A stretch of DNA of 64,000 bases from Streptomyces sp. CA-278952. GTDB lineage: Bacteria > Actinomycetota > Actinomycetes > Streptomycetales > Streptomycetaceae. The position numbers were made by a program, and so were the translations under genes. Of this stretch, positions 26,372-34,278 are shown piece after piece; the first letter of the stretch is position 1; every line of letters begins with the position of its first letter. The stretch covers positions 62,001-126,000 of the forward strand of contig NZ_CP112880.1 in the NCBI RefSeq assembly GCF_028747205.1. The letters run 5' to 3'. The notes under the pieces were generated by a model, which saw only the letters and a program-made list of their open reading frames with translations, ran no database searches and had not been told where the DNA came from.

Positions 26372-26792
26372 GAAGTTCTCCTGGGTAGTCGGTTCCAGGA
26401 CCGCCCTGAAATCGAATGCAATCCCTTTTCCCCACGTCGTCTCGTTTCCGTCGAACGACGCCGGGGCTTGGGTATTCAAAGGGCGTTTACCTCGTCGATT
26501 CCCGGCGAAACCCGTGACGTTACGGCACAGTTCCGCGCATAGGGGTCGCGCACGTCCCAGCGGCGGAGGCCGGGCGGGCCGGGCCGGCACCGCACGGGAG
26601 AGACCGGCTTCGCCGACGGGGCCCGCCCCGACGGGCAGCACGCCCACCGGCGTCGTCAAGTGACACCCGGGGCGCAGAAGTTCTTCGGTCGGAAGCGTTG
26701 ACGAAACATTCCGCGTGGCTCTAGCTTCATCGCGTCGTACTTCGTACGTCATATATGAGACGCGATACGCGAGATGTGAGAGCCCGTCACCC
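26372..26792. other. 421-bp divergent promoter region
   Basis: No gene was found. The region carries the upstream signals of the DUF3159 operon (minus) and of the GntR gene (plus). A/T-rich stretches near 26400-26480 and 26700-26780 are the likely promoters. A palindrome at 26749-26758 is listed separately. Confidence 0.5.
26749..26758. promoter_or_regulatory. palindrome TCATATATGA, candidate GntR operator
   Basis: A perfect 10-bp palindrome, extended imperfectly to GTCATATATGAGAC (26748-26761), lies 35 bp upstream of the GntR start. FCD-type GntR proteins usually bind short A/T-rich palindromes at their own promoter. Confidence 0.45.
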
Positions 26793-27449
26793 ATGACCTT
26801 CGCCCCTGCCCCGATCCCGTCCCGGACCCAGTACGTGCTGGAGGCCATCAAGCACGCCATCCTCACCGCGCAGTTGAGACCGGGACAGGCGCTGGTCGAG
26901 ACCGAACTCGCCGCACAGTTCGGGGTGTCGAAGACTCCCGTCCGCGAGGCGCTCAAGACGCTCGCGGGCACGGGACTCGTGGTGATGAGCCAGTACAAGG
27001 GCGTCACCGTGCGGCTCGTCGACGCGACCATGGCCAGGGAGGTGTACGACGTGCGCCTTCTGTTGGAGCCGGAGGCGCTGCGCCGCTCCATCACCCGGGG
27101 CGCCTCGCTGGAGGCGGCCCAAGAGGCCCTGGAACGTGCCGACTCGGCGGCCGACACGGCGGACAGGTCGCTGGCCAACCGCGACTTCCACCGGGCCCTG
27201 TACCTGCCCTGCGGCAACCCGCTGCTCTCCCGGATGCTCGACGAGGTCCGCGACCAGGCGGCGCTCGTGTCGACCGTGGCCTGGTCGGCCGTCCCGTCCT
27301 GGGAGCGCGAAGCGGCCGAGCACCGCGAGATCCTGCGGCTCGCCCTCGCCGATGACGCGGAGGCCGCCGCCGGGGCCCTGCACCACCACATCGCATCGTT
27401 CGTGCGCCGCGCCTTCCCCGACGACGAAGACGGGGGCGACGCCGCGTGA
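26793..27449 (+). CDS. GntR-family (FadR/FCD subfamily) transcriptional regulator
   Basis: 218 residues from the ATG at 26793; an in-frame upstream start at 26715 would read through the palindrome and is rejected. The winged HTH (about 10-75) contains ETELAAQFGVSKTPVREALKTL. The FCD all-helical effector domain (about 85-210) has the metal/ligand-binding pattern: Asp in REVYDVRLLLEPEA, His in NRDFHRALY, EHREI, and the HHH cluster near 205. FCD regulators sense organic acids, often sugar acids. The next two genes encode sugar-acid dehydratases, starting 50 bp downstream, so it is their probable repressor. Confidence 0.9.
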   Translation: MTFAPAPIPSRTQYVLEAIKHAILTAQLRPGQALVETELAAQFGVSKTPVREALKTLAGTGLVVMSQYKGVTVRLVDATMAREVYDVRLLLEPEALRRSITRGASLEAAQEALERADSAADTADRSLANRDFHRALYLPCGNPLLSRMLDEVRDQAALVSTVAWSAVPSWEREAAEHREILRLALADDAEAAAGALHHHIASFVRRAFPDDEDGGDAA

Positions 27450-27499
27450 ACCGCCCGCTGGACACGCTCCACCAGCACCTCGAAGAAAGGCCAGTCCGC

Positions 27500-28402
27500 A
27501 TGGACCACTCACCGCTCAAGGCGGCCCTCGCAGACGTCGTGGCGATCCCGGTGACGCCGTTCGCCGAGGACGGGAGTATCGACACCGCGACCCACCGCGT
27601 CCTGATGCGCAGGCTGCTCGACGGCGGCGTCCGCACGGTCACCCCGAACGGCAACACCGGGGAGTTCTACGCCCTCACCCCCGACGAGCGGCGCCTCGTC
27701 ACCGAGCTGACCGTCGAGGAGGCCGCGGGGCGCGCCACCGTCCTGGTGGGCGTCGGTCACGACGTGCCGACCGCGGTGGCCGCGGCCGAGCACGCCGCCG
27801 AGGCCGGTGCGGACATGGTGATGGTGCACCAGCCGGTGCACCCGTACATCGCGCAGGACGGGTGGGTCGACTACCACCGGTCGATCGCCGAGGCCGTGCC
27901 GCAGCTCGGCGTCGTCCCCTACATCCGCAGTCCGCGGCTGGCCGGCGAGCGGCTCGCCGAACTCGCCGACGCCTGCCCCAACGTCATCGGTGTGAAGTAC
28001 GCGGTCCCCGACGCGGCCCTCTTCGGCGCCTTCGCCCGGGACGCCGGCCTGGAACGGTTCGTCTGGATCGCCGGCCTCGCGGAGCTGTACGCCCCCTCCT
28101 ACTTCGCCACCGGCGCCACCGGCTTCACCTCCGGTCTCGTCAACGTCGCCCCGGCCGTCTCCCTCGACATGCTGGAGGCACTGCGGGCCGGGGACTACGT
28201 GGCGGCAATGAAGGTCTGGGAGCGTATCCGCCGCTTCGAGGAGCTCCGCGCCGCGGAGCAGTCCGCCGACAACGTCACCGTCGTGAAGGAGGCCCTGTCC
28301 GCGCTGGGGCTCTGCCGCCGCGATGTACGCGCTCCGAGCCGGGTCCTGCCCGAGGCCCGGCGCGCCGAGGTCGCCGGACTGACAGCCGAGTGGGCGCTGT
28401 GA
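27500..28402 (+). CDS. dihydrodipicolinate synthase-family dehydratase/aldolase, probable 2-keto-3-deoxy sugar-acid dehydratase
   Basis: 300 residues from the ATG at 27500 with GAAGAAAGG at 27482-27490. TIM-barrel features of the class I aldolase family are present: NGNTGEFYAL (GxTGE), the Tyr of VVPYIRSPR that relays protons, and the Schiff-base Lys in NVIGVKYA near residue 162. Enzymes of this family that sit beside an IlvD/Edd dehydratase convert 2-keto-3-deoxy-L-arabinonate to alpha-ketoglutarate semialdehyde, or 5-keto-4-deoxyglucarate to the same product. The pairing fits one of those roles; lysine biosynthesis is unlikely. It overlaps the dehydratase gene by 4 bp (GTGA). Confidence 0.88.
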   Translation: MDHSPLKAALADVVAIPVTPFAEDGSIDTATHRVLMRRLLDGGVRTVTPNGNTGEFYALTPDERRLVTELTVEEAAGRATVLVGVGHDVPTAVAAAEHAAEAGADMVMVHQPVHPYIAQDGWVDYHRSIAEAVPQLGVVPYIRSPRLAGERLAELADACPNVIGVKYAVPDAALFGAFARDAGLERFVWIAGLAELYAPSYFATGATGFTSGLVNVAPAVSLDMLEALRAGDYVAAMKVWERIRRFEELRAAEQSADNVTVVKEALSALGLCRRDVRAPSRVLPEARRAEVAGLTAEWAL

Positions 28403-30153
28403 CCGACACGTCCACCCGGGGCCCGGCAACCGGCCGTATCGCGCCCGAAGAGCTGCGCAGCCACCGATGGTTCGGCACCGACGGGCTGCGGTCCTTCAGC
28501 CACCGGGCCCGCACCCGTCAGCTCGGCTACCTCCCCGAGGAGCACCTCGGCAAGCCGGTCATCGCGGTGCTCAACACCTGGTCCGACATCAACCCGTGCC
28601 ACACCCACCTGCGCGAACGGGCACAGGCGGTCAAGCGGGGGGTCTGGCAGGCGGGCGGGTTCCCGCTGGAGTTCCCGGTCTCCACCCTCTCGGAGACCTT
28701 CCAGAAGCCGACCCCGATGCTCTACCGCAACCTGCTGGCGATGGAGACCGAGGAGCTGCTGCGCTCCTACCCCGTCGACGGGGCCGTGCTGCTTGGCGGC
28801 TGCGACAAGTCGACGCCCGCGCTGCTGATGGGCGCCGCCTCCGTGGACCTGCCGACCGTCTTCGTGCCCGCCGGGCCGATGCTGCCCGGGCACTGGCGCA
28901 ACGAAGTGCTGGGCTCCGGCACGGACATGTGGAAGTACTGGGACGAGCGGCGGGCCGGGAACATCGGCGACTGCGAGATGGCCGAGCTGGAGAACGGTCT
29001 CGCCCGCTCCCCCGGCCACTGCATGACGATGGGCACCGCCTCCACCCTGACGGCCGCCGCCGAGGTGCTGGGCGTCACCCTGCCGGGCGCCTCGTCCATA
29101 CCCGCCGTCGACTCGGGGCACGAGCGGATGGCCGCGGCCTCGGGGCTGCGCATCGTCGACCTCGTCATGCGGCAGGTGACGCTGTCGCAGATCCTGACGC
29201 CGGAGGCGTACGAGGACGCCGTCGCCACGGTTCTCGCGCTCGGCGGCTCCACCAACGCCGTGATCCATCTGATCGCGATGGCGGGCCGGTCCGGCGTGAA
29301 GCTCACCCTGGACGACTTCGACCGGATCGCCCGTACGGTGCCCGTCCTCGCCGACCTCCGTCCCGGCGGGCGGTACTTGATGGAGGACTTCCACTTCGCC
29401 GGCGGCCTGCCCGGCTTTCTGGGGCGCCTCACCGACGTACTGCATCTGGACCGGCCCACGGTCGCGCACACCACCCTGCGCGAGCAGCTCGACGGGGCCC
29501 CCGTGCACAACAGCGACGTCATCCGCGAGCGCTCCGACCCGCTGGCCGGGGAAGGCGGGGTGGCGGTGCTGCGCGGCAACCTCTGTCCCGACGGGGCCGT
29601 CATCAAGCACATCGCCGCCGAGCCGCGTCTGCTGCGCCACACCGGGCCCGCCGTCGTCTTCGACGACTACCGGGAGCTCCAGCGCACGATCAACGACCCG
29701 GCCCTCGGCCTCACTCCGGACCATGTGCTCGTGCTGCGCAACGCCGGGCCCCAGGGCGGCCCCGGCATGCCCGAGTACGGCATGCTGCCGATCCCCGACT
29801 ACCTGCTGAAGCAAGGTGTACGGGACATGGTGCGGATCTCCGACGCGCGGATGAGCGGCACCAGTTACGGGGCGTGTGTGCTGCACATCGCGCCCGAGTC
29901 GTTCGTCGGCGGTCCGCTCGCCCTGGTCCGCACCGGCGACCTCATCACCCTCGACGTCGAGGCCCGGCTCCTGCGGCTCGACGTCGACGACGAGGAACTG
30001 GAGCGGCGCAGGGCCGCCTGGTCCCCGCCGCCGGCCCGCTACGGGCGGGGCTACGGGGCGCTGTACCAGGACCAGATCACCCAGGCCGACACCGGATGCG
30101 ACTTCGCGTTCCTGGCCCGGCAGGGAGAGGTGCCCGACCCGTACGCGGGTTGA
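28399..30153 (+). CDS. IlvD/Edd-family sugar-acid dehydratase (arabinonate/xylonate-type)
   Basis: 584 residues from the GTG at 28399, whose last bases form the TGA of the preceding gene. Family motifs are SDINPCHTHL, GGCDKSTPA and SPGHCMTMGTAST, whose three Cys coordinate the Fe-S cluster, then GGSTNAVIHL and the late DARMSGTSYGACVLHIAPE. This subgroup includes L-arabinonate, D-xylonate and related dehydratases as well as dihydroxy-acid dehydratase. Genomic context with a KDG/KDA-type dehydratase and pectin/arabinan hydrolases favours a pentonate or hexonate substrate over branched-chain amino acid synthesis. Product would be a 2-keto-3-deoxy sugar acid. Confidence 0.88.
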   Translation: MTDTSTRGPATGRIAPEELRSHRWFGTDGLRSFSHRARTRQLGYLPEEHLGKPVIAVLNTWSDINPCHTHLRERAQAVKRGVWQAGGFPLEFPVSTLSETFQKPTPMLYRNLLAMETEELLRSYPVDGAVLLGGCDKSTPALLMGAASVDLPTVFVPAGPMLPGHWRNEVLGSGTDMWKYWDERRAGNIGDCEMAELENGLARSPGHCMTMGTASTLTAAAEVLGVTLPGASSIPAVDSGHERMAAASGLRIVDLVMRQVTLSQILTPEAYEDAVATVLALGGSTNAVIHLIAMAGRSGVKLTLDDFDRIARTVPVLADLRPGGRYLMEDFHFAGGLPGFLGRLTDVLHLDRPTVAHTTLREQLDGAPVHNSDVIRERSDPLAGEGGVAVLRGNLCPDGAVIKHIAAEPRLLRHTGPAVVFDDYRELQRTINDPALGLTPDHVLVLRNAGPQGGPGMPEYGMLPIPDYLLKQGVRDMVRISDARMSGTSYGACVLHIAPESFVGGPLALVRTGDLITLDVEARLLRLDVDDEELERRRAAWSPPPARYGRGYGALYQDQITQADTGCDFAFLARQGEVPDPYAG

Positions 30154-30267
30154 ACCGGGCCCTGTGACTGTACGGGCCCCGCGACCGTACGCGGGTCAGT
30201 GACCGTACGCGGGCGGAGCCGGGGCCCCCTCTGCACCTCACTTCCCCCGGGTCGCTCCAGCTCTTCA

Positions 30268-30282
30268 TAGCAAGCGCTTTCA
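30268..30282. promoter_or_regulatory. LacI-type operator AGCAAGCGCTTTC before the sugar ABC operon
   Basis: The palindromic core AAGCGCTT (30272-30279) with flanks reads TAGCAAGCGCTTTCA. This matches the GAAAGCGCTT-type operators of LacI-family sugar repressors. It lies 67 bp upstream of the permease ATG at 30349. The same 13-mer recurs at 42761, upstream of a pectate lyase. Confidence 0.65.
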
Positions 30283-30348
30283 CCACCAGTGGCCAGCAGG
30301 CCCGAACGTCCAGCGCATCCAGCACCTCCCAGAGATCGGAGACGCGTC

Positions 30349-31281
30349 ATGGCCCCAACCGCAGCCGTGGCCACACCGCCGCCCAAAGAGACCCGGCGCC
30401 GCCGGGCAAGCCCCCGCCGCCTGCCGTATCTACTGATCGCGCCGGCGGGCCTCCTGATGCTGGGCTTCATCGCCTACCCGGTGCTCAGCGTCTTCTACTA
30501 CAGCCTGCAGAACTACAACGTCACCAAGCCGTGGCGGAACGGCTTCGCCGGGCTCGACAACTTCCGGCGCATGTTCACCGAGGACGACCAGTTCTGGCCG
30601 ACGCTCGGGTTCAGTGCCCAGTGGGTCGTCACCCAGGTCACGCTCCAGCTGCTCCTCGGCCTGGCGCTCGCCCTGATCGTCAACCAGACGTTCATCGGGC
30701 GCGGCATCTCCCGGGCCATGGTCTTCTCCCCCTGGGCCGTCTCCGGTGTGCTGACCAGCACGATCTGGATCCTGCTCTACAACTCCTCGACGGGGTTCAG
30801 CCGCTACCTCGCGGACGCCGGGATCGGCGAGTACGGCACGTCGGTGCTCTCGGACACCGGAACCGTCTTCTGGGCGGCCACCGTCACCGAACTCTGGCGC
30901 GGCGTCCCCTTCTTCGCGATTCTCATCCTCGCCGACCTCCAGTCCGTCTCGAAGGAGTTGTACGAGGCGGCCTCGGTCGACGGCGCGGGCCGGCTGCGGC
31001 AGTTCTTCCACATCACGCTGCCCCACCTGCGGGACGCGATCATCCTCGCCACCCTGCTGCGCGGTGTCTGGGAGTTCAACAACGTCGACCTGCTCTACAC
31101 CCTCACCGGCGGAGGGCCCGCGGGGGAGACCACCACCCTGCCGCTCTACGTGGCCAACACCGGCATCGAGGGCCACGACTTCGGGTACGCCTCCGCGCTC
31201 ACCACCGTCGCCTTCGTGATCCTCCTCTTCTGTTCGATCGTCTATCTGCGCCTGAGCAAGTTCGGAGGCGACCGCACGTGA
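30349..31281 (+). CDS. sugar ABC transporter permease (MalF/UgpA type)
   Basis: 310 residues from the ATG at 30349; GGAG lies ~10 bp upstream. Six membrane spans follow a basic N-terminus. The EAA loop, which docks the ATPase, reads LYEAASVDGAGRLRQFFHITLPHL near residues 205-230. This is a CUT1 (oligosaccharide) importer subunit. It is the first of six genes joined by 4-bp stop/start overlaps (permease, permease, oxidoreductase, DUF6807, GH43, binding protein). No ATPase gene is present; Streptomyces CUT1 systems commonly share the MsiK ATPase encoded elsewhere. Confidence 0.93.
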   Translation: MAPTAAVATPPPKETRRRRASPRRLPYLLIAPAGLLMLGFIAYPVLSVFYYSLQNYNVTKPWRNGFAGLDNFRRMFTEDDQFWPTLGFSAQWVVTQVTLQLLLGLALALIVNQTFIGRGISRAMVFSPWAVSGVLTSTIWILLYNSSTGFSRYLADAGIGEYGTSVLSDTGTVFWAATVTELWRGVPFFAILILADLQSVSKELYEAASVDGAGRLRQFFHITLPHLRDAIILATLLRGVWEFNNVDLLYTLTGGGPAGETTTLPLYVANTGIEGHDFGYASALTTVAFVILLFCSIVYLRLSKFGGDRT

Positions 31282-32189
31282 CCGCCCTGCTCACCGAGAA
31301 GAACGGAACCGCTCGGCGGTCCTCCGCTCCCGGCTCCCCGCCGTCCTCCCCGCGCCGTCGCCCCGGGCGGGAGCGCGCCTTCGACGACGTGCCGCGCTGG
31401 CAGATCTATCTGCCGCTCGGCCTCTACCTGCTCTTCACCCTCATCCCGTTCTACTGGATGCTGCTCTTCGCCGTACGGCCCGCCGGCTCCACCTCGTTGG
31501 TGCCCTGGCCGATGACCGGAGCGCACTTCGACAAGGTCTGGAACGAGCGGAGCTTCGCCGTCTTCTTCCAGAACAGCATGATCGTCGGCGTCGCGACGCT
31601 CGTCGCCACGACCCTGGTCGCCCTGGCCGGCGGCTACGCCCTGGCCCGGTTCGACTTCAAGATCAAGGGCGCGTTCATGCTCGCGTTGCTCTGTTCGCAG
31701 TTCATCCCGGGCGCCCTGATGCTCGTACCCCTTTTCGAGATCTTCCGGAACCTCCAGATGATCAATTCGCTCTGGAGCGTCGTCATCGCGGAGACGGTGT
31801 TCCAGCTCCCGCTGTCGATCATCCTGATCAGCGGTTTCATCAAGAACGTCCCCGTCTCCCTGGAGGAGGCCGCCTGGGTCGACGGCTGCTCGCGCTTCAC
31901 CGCCTTCCGCACCGTCGTCCTGCCGCTCCTGCGCCCCGGGCTGATCGCCGTCGGCTCCTTCGCGTTCGTGCACAGCTGGAACCACTTCCTCTTCGCCCTG
32001 ATATTCCTGAGCGAGCAGGACAAGCAGACGATCCCGGTCGGTCTCAACACCCTGATCGGCGCGGACAGCGTCGACCTGGGCGCGCTCGCGGCGGGCGGTG
32101 TCATCGCGGCCGTTCCCGTGGTGATCGTCTTCGCCTTCATCCAGAAGTGGCTCGTCACGGGCTTCAGCGCCGGCGCGGTGAAGGGATGA
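31278..32189 (+). CDS. sugar ABC transporter permease (MalG/UgpE type)
   Basis: 303 residues from the GTG at 31278, overlapping the previous stop by 4 bp. A ~45-residue Pro/Arg/Ser-rich N-terminal tail precedes six spans. The EAA loop reads SLEEAAWVDGCSRFTAFRTVVLPLL. It forms the heterodimeric CUT1 channel with the product of the preceding gene; the binding protein is the sixth gene of the operon. Substrate is probably a pectin- or arabinan-derived oligosaccharide by context. Confidence 0.93.
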   Translation: MTALLTEKNGTARRSSAPGSPPSSPRRRPGRERAFDDVPRWQIYLPLGLYLLFTLIPFYWMLLFAVRPAGSTSLVPWPMTGAHFDKVWNERSFAVFFQNSMIVGVATLVATTLVALAGGYALARFDFKIKGAFMLALLCSQFIPGALMLVPLFEIFRNLQMINSLWSVVIAETVFQLPLSIILISGFIKNVPVSLEEAAWVDGCSRFTAFRTVVLPLLRPGLIAVGSFAFVHSWNHFLFALIFLSEQDKQTIPVGLNTLIGADSVDLGALAAGGVIAAVPVVIVFAFIQKWLVTGFSAGAVKG

Positions 32190-33427
32190 GGGAAGAGACC
32201 GCCCCCACCGCGGCCCCGGCCGCCCGCGTGCCCGTCGTCCCGACCGCCCCGGTGCCCGCCCCCGTGCCCGTCGTCCTGGCCGGCGCCCGGGGCCACGGCC
32301 GGTGGCACCTCGCCAATGTGCGCCGGCTCCAGCACCAGGGCCGGGTCAGGCTGGCCGGCATCTGCGAGCTGGAGCCGCTGACCGCCGGTGAACTCGCCGC
32401 CTCCGGCTTCGGCGCCGGCGAGTCGCCCGAGCAGTCCGACGACTTCGGCGCGCTTCTGGACGGCACCGGAGCGCGGGCGGCCATCATCTGCACCCCCATC
32501 CAGACCCACACCGAGCTGGCCCTCGCCGCCGCAGCCCGGGGCGTCCACCTGCTGCTGGAGAAGCCGCCCGCCGCCGGCTGGGCCGACTACGCGCGGATGG
32601 CCGAAGGCGTCGAACGAGCGGGCATCGCCTGCCAGGTGGGGTTCCAGTCCTTCGGGTCGCACGCCCTGCCCGCCATCCGCGAGCTGGTGGCCACCGGAGC
32701 CATCGGGACCGTCACCGGCTTCGGGGCCGCCGGGGCGTGGGTCCGGGACGACGCCTACTTCCGGCGGGCGCCCTGGGCCGGGCGGCGCAGGATCGGCACC
32801 ACCGACGTGGTCGACGGCGTCCTCACCAATCCCCTGGCGCACGCCGTGGCCACCGCGCTCGAACTGGCCTGCCGGGGCAGGTCCGAGGAGGTCACCTCCA
32901 TCGAGACGGAGCTGTACCGGGCGCACGCCATCGAGGCGGACGACACCAGCAGCGTCCGCGTCACCACCGCCGGCGGGCCGAGTGTCACCGTCGCCGTCAC
33001 CCTGTGCGCCGAACGGGCCGGGGAGCCGTACGTCATCGTGCACGGTGAGAAGGGACGGATCACCTTCTGGTACAAGCAGGACCGCGTCCTGGTGCAGCGC
33101 GCAGGACGGGGCCCCGAGGAGACCGTCCACGGGCGGACCGATCTCCTGGAGAACCTCCTCGACCACCTGGAGCACGGCACACCGCTGCTGGTTCCGCCCG
33201 CGTCCACGGGGGCGTTCATGCGCGTCGTCGAGGCCGTACGCAGCGCCCCCGAGCCCGCCCCGCTGCCCGACCGTGCCTGGGAGACCCGGTACGACGGGCC
33301 GGGCGGCGGGCCGAGGCGGGTCGTGCCGGGCATCGACTCCCTGGTCGCCGCCGGGGCCGAGTCCCTCAGCCTCTTCTCCGAACTGGGCGCCCCCTGGGCC
33401 CGGGTGGGCGAGGCGGCCGCCTCATGA
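32186..33427 (+). CDS. Gfo/Idh/MocA-family oxidoreductase
   Basis: 413 residues from the ATG at 32186 (ATGA overlap). A Pro/Ala-rich ~30-residue lead is followed by a Rossmann fold (VVLAGARGHGRWHLANVRRL), CTPIQTHTELALAAA, and the signature LLLEKPPA with the catalytic Lys of the EKP motif. The C-terminal alpha/beta domain continues to about residue 350. Family members oxidise or epimerise sugars with NAD(P). In such loci a Gfo/Idh gene next to DUF6807 is common in plant-polysaccharide use. It may oxidise the imported sugar after GH43 action, feeding the dehydratases upstream, but this is inference. Confidence 0.88.
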   Translation: MREETAPTAAPAARVPVVPTAPVPAPVPVVLAGARGHGRWHLANVRRLQHQGRVRLAGICELEPLTAGELAASGFGAGESPEQSDDFGALLDGTGARAAIICTPIQTHTELALAAAARGVHLLLEKPPAAGWADYARMAEGVERAGIACQVGFQSFGSHALPAIRELVATGAIGTVTGFGAAGAWVRDDAYFRRAPWAGRRRIGTTDVVDGVLTNPLAHAVATALELACRGRSEEVTSIETELYRAHAIEADDTSSVRVTTAGGPSVTVAVTLCAERAGEPYVIVHGEKGRITFWYKQDRVLVQRAGRGPEETVHGRTDLLENLLDHLEHGTPLLVPPASTGAFMRVVEAVRSAPEPAPLPDRAWETRYDGPGGGPRRVVPGIDSLVAAGAESLSLFSELGAPWARVGEAAAS

Positions 33428-34278
33428 CCCAGCACGCCACCGACCCGTTCCCCGACCTGCCGGCCACCCTTGCCTGCGGCTCCGACACCGTCGCCCACTA
33501 CGGCTACGCGCCGGGCGCGGACGGCCGCCCCCGCCTGCACCCCGTCACCACGCTCGGCGGGATCGCCGTCACCGAGGAGCGTCCCACCGACCACCTCCAC
33601 CACCTGGGCGTCTCCGTCGCCGTCCCCGACGTCGCCGGGTACAACTTCTGGGGCGGGCGCACCTTCGTACGGGGCCGGGGGCCCACCGCACTCGACAACC
33701 ACGGCGTCCAACGCCACCTGGCCCGCCCGCACCGCAGCCCGAACGGCTTCACGCAGGAGCTCGGCTGGGAAGCGGCCGGCGTCGAGCTCCTGCGTGAGCA
33801 CCGCACCCTGTCGGCCACCCGGATCTCCGGCACCGCCTGGGAGCTGGACTTCTCCTTCGTGCTCACCAACCCCGGGGGCACGGATCTCTCCATCGGCAGC
33901 CCCGCGACCAACGGCCGGCCGGGCGCCGGGTACGGCGGCTTCTTCTGGCGCGCCCCCAAGGAGGCCGAACCGCCCACCGTGTTCAGCGGCGCGCACGAGG
34001 GCGAGAGCGCGGTTCACGGCCGCACCGCCGACTGGCTGGCGCTCTCCGGGGACGGCTGGACGCTCGTGTTCGTGGGGGCGACCGAGGAGACCCGGCGCGA
34101 CCCATGGTTCGTGAGGACCTCCGAGTACCCGGGCGTCGGCTCCAGCCTGGCGGCGCACGAGCGGCTGCCCGTAGCCGCCGGAGCGTCGGTCGTGCGCCGG
34201 ATCATCACCGTCGTCGTGGACGGCAGGCCCGACCGGGAGACCGCCGCCCGGTACGCGCGCGAGGCGGTGGCCCGGTGA
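33424..34278 (+). CDS. DUF6807 (PmoA-like) family protein
   Basis: 284 residues, 4-bp overlaps at both ends. Typical DUF6807 blocks are LHPVTTLGG, TDHLHHLGVSVAV with a conserved His cluster, YNFWGGRTF, and the later PGAGYGGFFWRAPK. No signal peptide. The family is historically labelled PmoA but is not methane monooxygenase. It usually neighbours Gfo/Idh oxidoreductases and glycoside hydrolases, and a carbohydrate-binding or carbohydrate-modifying role is suspected, not proven. The conserved His residues could bind a metal. Confidence 0.82.
   Translation: MTQHATDPFPDLPATLACGSDTVAHYGYAPGADGRPRLHPVTTLGGIAVTEERPTDHLHHLGVSVAVPDVAGYNFWGGRTFVRGRGPTALDNHGVQRHLARPHRSPNGFTQELGWEAAGVELLREHRTLSATRISGTAWELDFSFVLTNPGGTDLSIGSPATNGRPGAGYGGFFWRAPKEAEPPTVFSGAHEGESAVHGRTADWLALSGDGWTLVFVGATEETRRDPWFVRTSEYPGVGSSLAAHERLPVAAGASVVRRIITVVVDGRPDRETAARYAREAVAR

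Noticed and set aside
28195..29886. 563-codon minus-strand open frame
   Set aside because: Shadow of the IlvD/Edd dehydratase; Gly/Val/His-rich without motifs.
27136..30153. A single 1005-codon open frame on the plus strand
   Set aside because: Its first part is antiphase to the GntR and DHDPS-family genes and is Arg/Pro-rich; only the part from the GTG at 28399 is the real dehydratase.
28399..30153. Dihydroxy-acid dehydratase of branched-chain amino acid synthesis (ilvD)
   Set aside because: The family fits, but coupling to a DHDPS-type gene under a GntR regulator within a pectin locus points to a sugar acid.
33424..34278. Methane monooxygenase subunit (PmoA) by name
   Set aside because: The label is historical for DUF6807; there are no membrane helices as in the true subunit.
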